In this document: one piece after another, positions 6,654-13,203 of the stretch
Layout: each line of letters begins with the position of its first letter
Numbering within the stretch: position 1 is the stretch's first letter
From: an uncultured Eubacterium sp.
GTDB taxonomy: Bacteria > Bacillota > Clostridia > Lachnospirales > Lachnospiraceae
Direction: 5' to 3'
DNA length: 17,762 nt
Assembly (NCBI GenBank): GCA_910584065.1
Contig: CAJTZN010000059.1
Coordinates: 1-17,762 of the forward strand
Position numbers and translations under genes: made by a program
The notes under the pieces: model-generated
Seen by the model: the letters and a program-made list of their open reading frames with translations, nothing else
The model's database searches: none
Told to the model about the DNA's origin: nothing

Positions 6654-7190
6654 ATGGATGTTGATAAATCAGGCTTGAAAGAATACGCTCCTGATGCTAC
6701 AATAAAGTCCATGGATATTACTAACGAATGGACAAGGACAACGGGTAAAAAAGGCAGCGTGTCCGAAAGACAGGAGTACACGGCTAATGGGATAAGGCAC
6801 ACAGTAGACGGAAGGCATGTGATATTAAAGCCGTCACCGCATGAAAGGAGGATAGCAGCAATTCTTGCTGAAAAATACGGTAAGACTGTTGAACTTGTGC
6901 CACAGGTTATGTACCCGCAGAAAATACCAACGCCAGATTACCTGATTGATGGTGAGCGGTTTGACCTAAAAACACCAACTGGAAGAAGTAAAGACTTGTT
7001 TTACAATGTGGTGTCAAAAAAACGGAAACAGGCATCAAACTTTGTTTTTGATGTATCAGAATGTCCTCTGTCAAAAGATGAAATAACAAAACAAGTAGAA
7101 GCGCTCTATTTTTCAAGGCATACACGGTTTATTGACAAAATTGTAATCATGAAGAACGGGAAAATATTAAACGTGTACGGCAGAAAATAA
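6654..7190 (+). CDS. orphan C-terminal fragment of a polymorphic-toxin or phage structural protein with a CdiA tRNase-like domain
   Basis: 178 codons from the first ATG. The frame stays open back to 6573 and the added residues (APGTTDIAYKKWKNTL) look like real protein, so this is the truncated 3' end of a longer gene; the ATG has no good ribosome binding site. Residues about 60-178 resemble the CdiA C-terminal tRNase domain that ends contact-dependent toxins and some phage minor head proteins. Seen: HERRIA (63-68), VELVPQVMYP (79-88), TPDYLIDG (93-100), RFDLK (102-106). Asp95, Asp104 and Lys106 give a PD-(D/E)xK-like arrangement, followed by an alpha/beta C-terminus ending in a YGRK tail. No immunity gene follows; a large hairpin does. 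Upstream sequence is replaced by the promoter region of the minus-strand kinase. It is probably a prophage or toxin-cassette remnant. Whether it is expressed is unknown. Confidence 0.7.
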   Translation: MDVDKSGLKEYAPDATIKSMDITNEWTRTTGKKGSVSERQEYTANGIRHTVDGRHVILKPSPHERRIAAILAEKYGKTVELVPQVMYPQKIPTPDYLIDGERFDLKTPTGRSKDLFYNVVSKKRKQASNFVFDVSECPLSKDEITKQVEALYFSRHTRFIDKIVIMKNGKILNVYGRK

Positions 7191-7191
7191 G

Positions 7192-7259
7192 AAAGACCAT
7201 CTTCCCGCCCGGTCAGCGATTCAATGAATCACGACAAATGGGGGCAGGAGATGGTCTTT
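7192..7259 (+). terminator. large branched hairpin after the toxin fragment
   Basis: AAAGACCATCT (7192-7202) pairs with AGATGGTCTTT (7249-7259), continuing inward through C/G pairs to about 19 positions with few mismatches. The loop itself holds a second stem, GATTCA/TGAATC (7218-7230). It begins one base after the stop codon and is followed by GCTTAATTATTTT, a loose T-rich tail. Terminator is the simplest reading; the branching is more than a terminator needs. Confidence 0.6.
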
Positions 7260-7395
7260 GCTTAATTATTTTATATCACATTTCTGAAAAATATGCAACT
7301 AGAAATGATTTATTAATGATAAAAACGGCATTCCGACACCCTTCGACACCCCGCTGCATATAATAAAGCAACAAACCAAAGAAGGGGAAAATCCG

Positions 7396-8316
7396 ATGAA
7401 ACACATCCTGCTTTTCCTGATCATATGTTTGATCCTATTCATCCTGTTACTGATCCTTTTGCATTTTCACCGCAAAAAAAAGAAGCTGATCCGAAAAATC
7501 TGCTGCCTGTCCATGCACGACAAATGCCATTTTCTAAACGAGATCTGCGAACCGCTCGGCTACCAGTATGAGCCCGGGCAGGACATTTTTACGAGCACAA
7601 CGAACGCCTGGCAGAAATATTATGGGTATGGGGATATTTACGATAAGCTGGCGCCGTTTGGCGGCATGGTTTTCGACTGTCTGCCGCTCTACTTTGACTA
7701 TGGCGGAAAGACGTGGCTGATCGAGTGCTGGAAAGGGCAGTATGGCATCAACACCGGAAGTGAGGTCGGAGTGTACCGCGCCGATGGCATCGTGCCGCCG
7801 GAGAAGCGGAAGACAACGATGTTCGCAGCGGTATCGGAATACGAATATCTCGATATGAGGAGCGAACTCATCTGCCGGGGACGGCCTGTCGCCAACGTAA
7901 GCGCCGCCCACTGGTGGCTCACGATCTTCTCAATGGGACATTTTTCTAAGCCCCGCGACCTGACGCTGAACGTCTCAATCCGGTTTCCCGATGATGATAT
8001 GAGAGATGCTTTTATAGATGCCCTGCTTCTGGCTGGCTGCGATCCGGATTCCATCGGCATCTGTTTTAACACTGTGCTCTTTACTTTCGCGCCGCGCTGC
8101 CATACGGTCGGTTTTCTGAAACGGCTCGTGCTGCTCAAAATCCGTCTGTTCTGCTGTTTGTATCGCTTTGTCACGCGTCCGTTTTCATGTACCTGCGACA
8201 AGCTGCTGTACCTTTACCTCTATCTGCCGTTTGCCTTCCGCCACATGCTGCGGTTAAAGAGGTTCAAACATCACAGGAAGGAGTACCGATATGGGCTGCC
8301 GCCGGCGATTAAATAA
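7396..8316 (+). CDS. membrane-anchored DUF4474 protein
   Basis: 306 residues, function unknown. One N-terminal membrane helix (4-24) is followed by a very basic stop (HFHRKKKK, 23-30), which predicts a cytoplasmic body if the N-terminus faces out. The DUF4474 core spans about 38-210. The marks I recognise are YQYEPGQDIF (56-65), NAWQKYYGYGDIYD (70-83), YFDYGGKTWLIECWKGQYG (99-117) and TGSEVGVYR (120-128). A second half (about 235-300) is hydrophobic and basic, with possible membrane contact. The start has AAGGGGA 8 bases before it. TATAAT at 7359-7364, in the context CATATAATA, is a possible -10, but no good -35 matches it and the CATANNNTA form also fits mother-cell sigma factors. The phosphoesterase gene starts within its last 26 bases, so the two are translationally coupled and probably work together. 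Confidence 0.82.
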   Translation: MKHILLFLIICLILFILLLILLHFHRKKKKLIRKICCLSMHDKCHFLNEICEPLGYQYEPGQDIFTSTTNAWQKYYGYGDIYDKLAPFGGMVFDCLPLYFDYGGKTWLIECWKGQYGINTGSEVGVYRADGIVPPEKRKTTMFAAVSEYEYLDMRSELICRGRPVANVSAAHWWLTIFSMGHFSKPRDLTLNVSIRFPDDDMRDAFIDALLLAGCDPDSIGICFNTVLFTFAPRCHTVGFLKRLVLLKIRLFCCLYRFVTRPFSCTCDKLLYLYLYLPFAFRHMLRLKRFKHHRKEYRYGLPPAIK

Positions 8317-9169
8317 ATCCTTTAAAAACGCTCCCGTATTACCACTGTCATCCGCAAACAATTACGTGCTGTTCAGCGACTGCCACCGCGGGAACGGAAC
8401 ACACAATGATAATTTCCTGCACAACGAACATCTGTATATCGCGGCGCTCCGCTATTATTATAACCGCGGGTTTACCTATATCGAACTGGGGGACGGTGAT
8501 GAACTGTGGGAAAACCAGAGCATGGAACCGATCAAAGAAATACACAGTGATGTTTTCGGCCTGCTGTCGCGGTTTTATAAAGAAAACCGTTTGTATATGA
8601 TTTATGGCAATCACGATATGGTAAAAAAATATCCATCCTTTTGTAAACGGAAATGTGATTCCTATTACTGCACCTCAAGTCAGTGTACCCGACCTCTTTT
8701 TCCCGGTATTACGTTTTATCCCGCGATCATTCTGAGGGAGGCGGCCAGCGGAAAGAGCCTGTATCTGACACACGGCCACCAGGCGTCGCTGATGAACTCG
8801 ACATTGTGGCCGGTGAACCGTTTTCTCGTGCGCTATGTGTGGAAGCCGCTGGAGCAGGTCGGCATTCTCGATCCGACGAGCGCCGCCAAAAACTACACCA
8901 CGAAACAGCGTTCCGAAACACGCCTTGTCTCTTGGGCCAAAGAATACAACCGCACACTGGTTACCGGCCATACGCACCGGCCGATGATGTGCACCGAACA
9001 GTCGCCTTACCTGAATACCGGCAGCTGTGTACACCCTTACTGTGTCACCTGCATCGAAGTGCGCGGTTGTACGCTCACCCTCGTGAAGTGGTATATGGAC
9101 GCGCATGATAACGGAAGCCTGTACGTAGAGCGGGAGGAACTTGCGGAGGACGGGAAACGCTGCCTGTAG
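8291..9169 (+). CDS. calcineurin-like metallophosphoesterase
   Basis: 292 residues with the five classic metal-binding blocks in order: SDCHRG (29-34; Asp30 and His32), LGDGDELWE (66-74), YGNHDM (105-110), LTHGHQ (159-164) and TGHTHRP (225-231), then NTGS (242-245). It will bind two metal ions and hydrolyse a phosphomonoester or phosphodiester. The DGDELWEN and TGHTHRP context is nearest to UDP-diacylglucosamine pyrophosphatase-like (LpxH-like) and Ser/Thr phosphatase-like members, but the substrate cannot be read from sequence, and lipid A is not expected in this group of bacteria. It is Cys-rich at 118-133 (KRKCDSYYCTSSQCT) and near the C-terminus. No signal peptide, so cytoplasmic. The ATG at 8291 is preceded by AGGAAGGAG. 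It overlaps the DUF4474 gene by 26 bases and is followed by a terminator at 9208. Confidence 0.93.
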   Translation: MGCRRRLNKSFKNAPVLPLSSANNYVLFSDCHRGNGTHNDNFLHNEHLYIAALRYYYNRGFTYIELGDGDELWENQSMEPIKEIHSDVFGLLSRFYKENRLYMIYGNHDMVKKYPSFCKRKCDSYYCTSSQCTRPLFPGITFYPAIILREAASGKSLYLTHGHQASLMNSTLWPVNRFLVRYVWKPLEQVGILDPTSAAKNYTTKQRSETRLVSWAKEYNRTLVTGHTHRPMMCTEQSPYLNTGSCVHPYCVTCIEVRGCTLTLVKWYMDAHDNGSLYVEREELAEDGKRCL

Positions 9170-9207
9170 TTCCAAGAGATCTGTGGAGTCCAGACACCCG
9201 CAGAGCC

Positions 9208-9250
9208 AGGGCGTCTATGGCCGCATAATGCCACAGGCGCCCTCTTGTTT
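9208..9250 (+). terminator. terminator of the DUF4474-phosphoesterase operon
   Basis: AGGGCG pairs with CGCCCT, continuing inward through TGGC/GCCA to 14 positions with one mismatch and one G-T pair around CGCATAAT, followed by CTTGTTT. It lies 38 bp after the phosphoesterase stop, just past the end of the convergent ferritin-like gene. Confidence 0.75.
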
Positions 9251-9800
9251 AATAACACGTGTTCATCATCGTCCGCAGAAGCATGATATGATACTCTTCG
9301 TCGAGAATGATCCGTTCCAGCACCGCGTTTACCCCTCGGTCGTTTATCATGCGGATGTGCGCCTTATATTGTTTGATCGCTCCCTGTTCGGCCTCGATAT
9401 CGGCCTGGAGCATGGGCCCCACATTTCCCGGGGTCTGAAGATACTCCGGCGTCCACATCATCGCCCTTCCGTTTTGGTAGCGTGCCGTAAAATCGACGGT
9501 CCCGCCGAGCAGAAAGATCAGTTCACCCAGTTTTTGCAGGTGCATCATCTCCGCCATAGCGATGCCTAATATCGTCTTTGCCAGCGCGCACCTCTCGGCG
9601 GACATTCGGTTTTCATTGTTAATATACTGCGTGATCGCTGACATTTCCGAGACCGCTCCACAATAATCCACACTGAGGATATTGGCGTACGCCGGATTTT
9701 TCTCCTGCACCTGGATCGGCGGATACGGCAGATCCATCATGATGGGACGGATGCCTGCAAAACTGCAGTCATTGACGAGGATATTTCTTTTTTCTTCCAT
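9249..9800 (-). CDS. ferritin-like (diiron/dimanganese four-helix) protein
   Basis: 183 residues, all-helical. Metal-ligand pattern of the ferritin/rubrerythrin/manganese-catalase superfamily: Glu52 in SEMSAITQY, Glu84 and His87 in AEMMHLQ (ExxH), Glu136/Glu138 in DIEAEQGAIKQY, and Glu168/169 with His171 in LDEEYHIML (ExxH). Two ExxH motifs plus a further helix Glu fit a carboxylate-bridged dimetal centre. An N-terminal stretch of about 40 residues rich in Pro and Tyr precedes the bundle. The role could be iron storage, peroxide removal or spore-coat-like catalase; I cannot choose. The ATG at 9800 is taken because GGAG lies 7 bases before it; the frame extends 9 codons upstream to an ATG with no ribosome binding site. 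That GGAG is inside the perfect stem of the feo operon terminator, so its expression is probably tied to that structure. It lies directly downstream of the iron-uptake operon on the same strand. Confidence 0.8.
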   Translation of the reverse strand: MEEKRNILVNDCSFAGIRPIMMDLPYPPIQVQEKNPAYANILSVDYCGAVSEMSAITQYINNENRMSAERCALAKTILGIAMAEMMHLQKLGELIFLLGGTVDFTARYQNGRAMMWTPEYLQTPGNVGPMLQADIEAEQGAIKQYKAHIRMINDRGVNAVLERIILDEEYHIMLLRTMMNTCY

Positions 9801-9801
9801 G

Positions 9802-9846
9802 AAAAAACTCCAATATATTCGTTCCATAAAATATATTGGAGTTTTT
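9802..9846 (-). terminator. perfect 16-bp hairpin with T tract closing the feo operon and masking the next ribosome binding site
   Basis: Bases 9803-9818 and 9831-9846 are perfect inverted complements with a 12-base loop. On the minus strand the stem runs directly into six T (9807-9802), so it is a textbook terminator 39 bp after the FeoB-associated gene. The GGAG used by the ferritin-like gene (9811-9808) is in the distal arm. TATATT at 9835-9830 could be a -10 whose transcript would start in the loop and leave that site free, but no good -35 accompanies it. Confidence 0.8.
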
Positions 9847-9884
9847 GTTAAATTATTCCGCAGAAAAACACTCTCGCCTCTGTA

Positions 9885-10022
9885 TCACTTATGACAGCCG
9901 CCACAATGTCTGCAGTCGCCGCCGCACTGTATGGATTTCCCGTTTTTCTTATCTTTTATCATGCTTCGCACGGCCAGCGCCGCCGCCGCAATAACGATAA
10001 CTAAAACTACTGCCGTCCCCAC
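9885..10022 (-). CDS. FeoB-associated Cys-rich membrane protein
   Basis: A 45-residue protein starting at GTG (10022-10020) with AGGGGG about 9 bases upstream; it overlaps the end of feoB by 16 bases. Residues 3-19 form one membrane helix (Val/Ile/Ala). A short basic stretch (22-29) leads to a C-terminal cysteine cluster, CGGDCRHCGGCHK (33-45), with four Cys and two His. This matches the FeoB-associated Cys-rich family, the small partner found after feoB in many Firmicutes. A role in delivering or handling ferrous iron at the FeoB pore is proposed in the literature sense but not proven here. It is the last gene of the feo operon. Confidence 0.88.
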   Translation of the reverse strand: MGTAVVLVIVIAAAALAVRSMIKDKKNGKSIQCGGDCRHCGGCHK

Positions 10023-12454
10023 GCAGCTTTCCCCCTCTCAAATGAGTTTGAATGATTCCTCTCTGCCGGGCGCAGGAGCAGATAAAGCAGTCCAAGCAGC
10101 AGCAGAACTGCCGTAATCACACCCGGAACGATCGGCGTTCCGGCAAACAACATGCCGAATTGATAAATGATGAGCGCGATGATATAGGCAAATCCGCACT
10201 GGTATCCGACCGCAAACCAGAACCAGCGGATATTGTTGATCTCACGCTTGATCGCTCCCATCGCCGCAAAGCACGGCGCGCACAGAAGATTGAATGCGAG
10301 GAACGCGTAACCAGCCGCCTGGGACAGCCCCTCAAAATCCAGCACGCCAAACACGCCGACCACTTCTTCCTTCGCTACCAGCCCCATCACGGTTGCCACG
10401 GTAGCAGAAGCTTCTCCAAATCCGAGCGGAGCGAATATCCAGCTGACCGCGTTCCCCAAATGCCCTAAAAGACTGTCAGACAATTCCATCTCCGCATTAA
10501 AACCAAAGGATCCCTCCGTCCATCCGAACACGGAACCGAACCAGATGATCATGCTCGATAGGAGTATGACGGTTCCTGCCCGCCGGATAAACGACCAGCC
10601 GCGCTCCCACATACTTCTGAGGACCGTACCCACCGTCGGAAGGTGATAGGCGGGAAGTTCCATCACGAACGGCGCCACATCGCCCGCAAATATCTTCGTC
10701 TTCTTCAATATGATACCCGATGCGATCACGGCTCCGATACCGAGGAAATACGCGCTAGGCGCTACCCATCCGGCGCCGCCGAACAGCGCGCTGGCAATCA
10801 GGGCGATGATCGGAAGCTTCGCCCCGCACGGGATAAAGGTCGTCGTGATGATCGTCATTTTCCGGTCCCTGTCGTTTTCAATCGTCCGGGACGCCATGAT
10901 CCCTGGCACACCGCATCCGCTCCCGATCAGCATCGGGATAAAGGATTTGCCCGAAAGTCCGAAACGGCGGAAGATCCGGTCCATGATGAAGGCGACGCGC
11001 GCCATATATCCGCACGATTCAAGAAACGCCAGAAAAATGAACAGCACGAGCATCTGCGGCACAAATCCGAGAACCGATCCGACTCCGCCGATGATACCGC
11101 TTACCAGCAGTCCTTTCAGCCAATCCGCGCATCCGATCGCATCCAGCGCATTCTCAGCAAGCACCGGGATACCCGGAACCCAGACGCCAAACCCATCCGG
11201 CGATATGGTCTCTTCCAATTCTCCGAGAGGTTCCTCGACAATAGGTGAAAGATCGTATCCTTCTTCTGCCAGTGAGTCCCCATAGGAGCCATATGCTTCT
11301 TCAAAACTTCCGAAATCCTGTTCATCGACAGCCGCGAGCACCTCATCCGCCCCGATGACGCCGGCTCCTTCCGCCGCCTGCACCGTCGTCAAAAGTTCCT
11401 CGGTAAAAATATTCCCTTCCGCGAAATCCGCTACCGCACCGTTGTAGTCACTCCGCCCGATCCCGCACAAATACCAGCCGTCACCAAAAAGCCCGTCATT
11501 TGTCCAGTCGGTCGCCAGCGTGCCGACCGAAGTTACCGACACATAATAAACGAGTATCATCACAATGGCAAAGATCGGCAACGCCAGAATACGGTTTGTC
11601 ACTATTTTATCAATCCGGTCGGAAACCGTCAACTTTTCTTTTCCCGCTTTTGTGATACATCCGCTGATCATCGAAGATATGTACTCATATCGTTCGTTGG
11701 TGATGATGCTTTCCACATCGTCATCAAACGTTTTCTCGAGCTGTTTGACGATTTCGGATACATGACTTTTGTCAGGGCAGGCGCCCTGCACTTGTTCCAT
11801 CCATTCGCCGATCTTTTCATCCTGTTCCAGACTCTTGATCGCAAAAAATCTTCGCTGCTCGAGGGAAATCCCCTCGGGAAGCAGTTTCTCTGCCTGCGAA
11901 ATAGCATTCTCCGTCTCACTGCTGAAAATGTGCCCGGCGTCAGTCAGGGCAGGCGCCATTGTTCCCGCTTGTGCCCGCGCCAGCGCCTTTTCTGCCGCTT
12001 TCATAACGCCGGTTCCTTTTAATGCGGATATCCCGACCACTTCGCAATCCAGCTTTTTCCCGAGCTGCGCCAGGTCGATCCTGTCGCCCCGCTTTTCCAG
12101 GACATCCATCATATTGACAGCGATCACCACTGGAAGGCCCAGTTCCATGAGCTGCGTGGTCAGATACAGATTCCGCTCCAAATTCGTGCCGTCTATGATG
12201 TTGATCAGGACATCCGGCTTCTCCTGAATGAGGTAATTCCTCGCCACAACTTCTTCGAGCGTATACGGAGACAGGGAATAGATTCCCGGCAGATCCGTTA
12301 TCACAACATCTTTATGGTTTTTTAATTTTCCTTCTTTCTTTTCCACTGTCACCCCCGGCCAGTTCCCGACGTATTGGTTCGAGCCGGTGAGCGCGTTAAA
12401 CATCGTGGTCTTTCCGCTGTTTGGATTTCCCGCTAACGCGATTTTTACAGACAT
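10007..12454 (-). CDS. feoB: ferrous iron transporter FeoB
   Basis: 815-residue inner-membrane Fe(II) transporter. The N-terminal G domain shows G1 GNPNSGKT (9-16), the G2 loop near GVTVEKKEG, G3 DLPG (54-57), G4 NMMD (114-117; the FeoB variant of NKxD) and G5 SALKG (143-147), followed by the helical GDI domain to about 275. The membrane part starts near 288 and includes the conserved GSGCGVPG (511-518) and IPCGAKLP (541-548), both with pore-lining Cys. Between the first membrane helix and the next lies a loop of about 110 residues (about 316-428) rich in Asp, Glu and Gly with one Cys, longer than in proteobacterial FeoB. GAGGAGGG lies 5 bases before the ATG, one base after the stop of the feoA gene ahead of it, so translation is coupled. 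Expression is probably repressed by iron through the adjacent DtxR-family protein. Confidence 0.97.
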   Translation of the reverse strand: MSVKIALAGNPNSGKTTMFNALTGSNQYVGNWPGVTVEKKEGKLKNHKDVVITDLPGIYSLSPYTLEEVVARNYLIQEKPDVLINIIDGTNLERNLYLTTQLMELGLPVVIAVNMMDVLEKRGDRIDLAQLGKKLDCEVVGISALKGTGVMKAAEKALARAQAGTMAPALTDAGHIFSSETENAISQAEKLLPEGISLEQRRFFAIKSLEQDEKIGEWMEQVQGACPDKSHVSEIVKQLEKTFDDDVESIITNERYEYISSMISGCITKAGKEKLTVSDRIDKIVTNRILALPIFAIVMILVYYVSVTSVGTLATDWTNDGLFGDGWYLCGIGRSDYNGAVADFAEGNIFTEELLTTVQAAEGAGVIGADEVLAAVDEQDFGSFEEAYGSYGDSLAEEGYDLSPIVEEPLGELEETISPDGFGVWVPGIPVLAENALDAIGCADWLKGLLVSGIIGGVGSVLGFVPQMLVLFIFLAFLESCGYMARVAFIMDRIFRRFGLSGKSFIPMLIGSGCGVPGIMASRTIENDRDRKMTIITTTFIPCGAKLPIIALIASALFGGAGWVAPSAYFLGIGAVIASGIILKKTKIFAGDVAPFVMELPAYHLPTVGTVLRSMWERGWSFIRRAGTVILLSSMIIWFGSVFGWTEGSFGFNAEMELSDSLLGHLGNAVSWIFAPLGFGEASATVATVMGLVAKEEVVGVFGVLDFEGLSQAAGYAFLAFNLLCAPCFAAMGAIKREINNIRWFWFAVGYQCGFAYIIALIIYQFGMLFAGTPIVPGVITAVLLLLGLLYLLLRPAERNHSNSFERGKAAWGRQ

Positions 12455-12455
12455 T

Positions 12456-12689
12456 TCAACCCTCCTCCTTTTCGACCTGGATCATTTCGGCATCCGCTTT
12501 TCGGATCGACAGTTCATAGCCCCGGACCGTCACTTCGACCGGATCTCCGAGCGGCGCCACTTTTCGAATAAAAATGCTCGTTCCTTTCGTGATTCCCATA
12601 TCCATAATGCGCCTTTTCACGGCTCCCTCCCCTAATAACCGCATGACCCGGACAGTCGTCCCGCACGGAATCTCGCGCAATGTATCCAT
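12456..12689 (-). CDS. feoA: FeoA-family SH3-like iron transport protein (second copy)
   Basis: 77 residues from the ATG at 12689, preceded by GGAGAGG. The frame is open 31 codons further, but that part runs back over the end of the first feoA in another frame and is not FeoA-like. It has the family pattern: LREIPCGTTVRVMRLLGEGAV (N-terminal strands), KRRIMDMGITKGTSIFI (helix and turn), a KVAPLGDPVEVTVRGYELSIRKADAE end. These small proteins bind the cytoplasmic side of FeoB and support Fe(II) uptake. It ends one base before feoB starts. Paired FeoA proteins are common in clostridia; the two here share the fold but are clearly diverged. Confidence 0.93.
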   Translation of the reverse strand: MDTLREIPCGTTVRVMRLLGEGAVKRRIMDMGITKGTSIFIRKVAPLGDPVEVTVRGYELSIRKADAEMIQVEKEEG

Positions 12690-12723
12690 CTCTATCCTCT
12701 CCTCCATTCTCTTTTTACTACTT

Positions 12724-12942
12724 TTATTTCTTTTCAACAAATATTTTGTTCGCCATTTTCCTGCCAATGGCAATCCTGGCATCCAGCACGCCTACGATAA
12801 AATTCCCGGCAGCTTCACTGATCACCGTAACGGCAGTTCCCTCGACAAACCCGAGACTGTTTAAAAAGCGTTTCGTATCATCTTTTCCAGATATCCGGTC
12901 GATCACGCTTTCCTCTCCCGGTAAAACCATAGATAGCGGCAT
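12724..12942 (-). CDS. feoA: FeoA-family SH3-like iron transport protein (first copy)
   Basis: 72 residues, first gene of the feo operon, with AAAGGAGG 7 bases before the ATG. Pattern: MPLSMVLPGEESVIDRISG (strands), DDTKRFLNSLGFVEGTAVTVI (helix then strand), ending GVLDARIAIGRKMANKIFV. The DARIAIGRKMANKI end is the FeoA signature, which in the second copy is replaced by GYELSIRKADAEMI. The stop is 34 bases before the second feoA. Transcribed from the promoter at 12995-13023, whose -10 is covered by a DtxR-type palindrome. Confidence 0.93.
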   Translation of the reverse strand: MPLSMVLPGEESVIDRISGKDDTKRFLNSLGFVEGTAVTVISEAAGNFIVGVLDARIAIGRKMANKIFVEKK

Positions 12943-12991
12943 TGTGCGCCTCCTTTCATTCGATTGCTGTTGTTTTTATTTACTTACTATC

Positions 12992-13023
12992 GTTAGTATA
13001 CACTAACTTTTATAAGTTGTCAA
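12992..13023 (-). promoter_or_regulatory. feo operon promoter with overlapping DtxR-family operator
   Basis: On the minus strand a perfect TTGACA (13023-13018), a 17-bp spacer and TATACT (13000-12995). GTTAGTGTATACTAAC (13007-12992) is a palindrome with six-base arms GTTAGT/ACTAAC that covers the -10, similar in form to DtxR/IdeR/MntR boxes (TTAGG-type arms). With a DtxR-family gene divergent at 13204, repression by metal-loaded repressor is the natural reading. Confidence 0.75.
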
Positions 13024-13038
13024 TTACTTTTTTTAGAT

Positions 13039-13086
13039 GGTTGTGCCATTTGGTTGTGCCATTTGGTTATGCCATTTGGTTCTGCC
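13039..13086 (+). repeat. 13-bp tandem repeat, about 3.7 copies
   Basis: Units GGTTGTGCCATTT (13039-13051 and 13052-13064), GGTTATGCCATTT (13065-13077) and a partial GGTTCTGCC (13078-13086). It lies exactly between the feo -35 and the dtxR -35 boxes. The last unit runs into the 20-bp direct repeat. Confidence 0.9.
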
Positions 13087-13180
13087 ACCGCACCGGATCT
13101 ATGTTGCTTTTACGATGGGGATATGTTATACTGATGTAATAATTGGTAGTCAGTCAGGGACTGCCACCGCACCGGATCTA
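13082..13180 (+). repeat. 20-bp direct repeat flanking the dtxR promoter
   Basis: CTGCCACCGCACCGGATCTA occurs identically at 13082-13101 and 13161-13180. The first copy ends two bases before the -35 box, and the second lies in the leader, 23 bases before the start codon. The identity over all 20 bases and the GC-rich content stand out from the AT-rich surroundings. Confidence 0.9.
13104..13132 (+). promoter_or_regulatory. promoter of the DtxR-family gene
   Basis: TTGCTT (13104-13109), a 17-bp spacer and TATACT (13127-13132), giving a leader of about 65 nt. It is enclosed by the two copies of the 20-bp repeat. No palindrome like the feo operator is present here, so autoregulation through the same box is not evident. 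Confidence 0.6.
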
Positions 13181-13203
13181 CAAGAGTTTGGAGGAATTGA
13201 TCT

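Noticed and set aside
10710..11285. 191-codon plus-strand ORF and others opposite feoB
   Set aside because: Antisense shadows rich in Pro/Ser/Arg; feoB on the other strand is unambiguous.
13039..13086. CRISPR array
   Set aside because: Units are 13 bp with no spacers between them; this is a simple tandem repeat.
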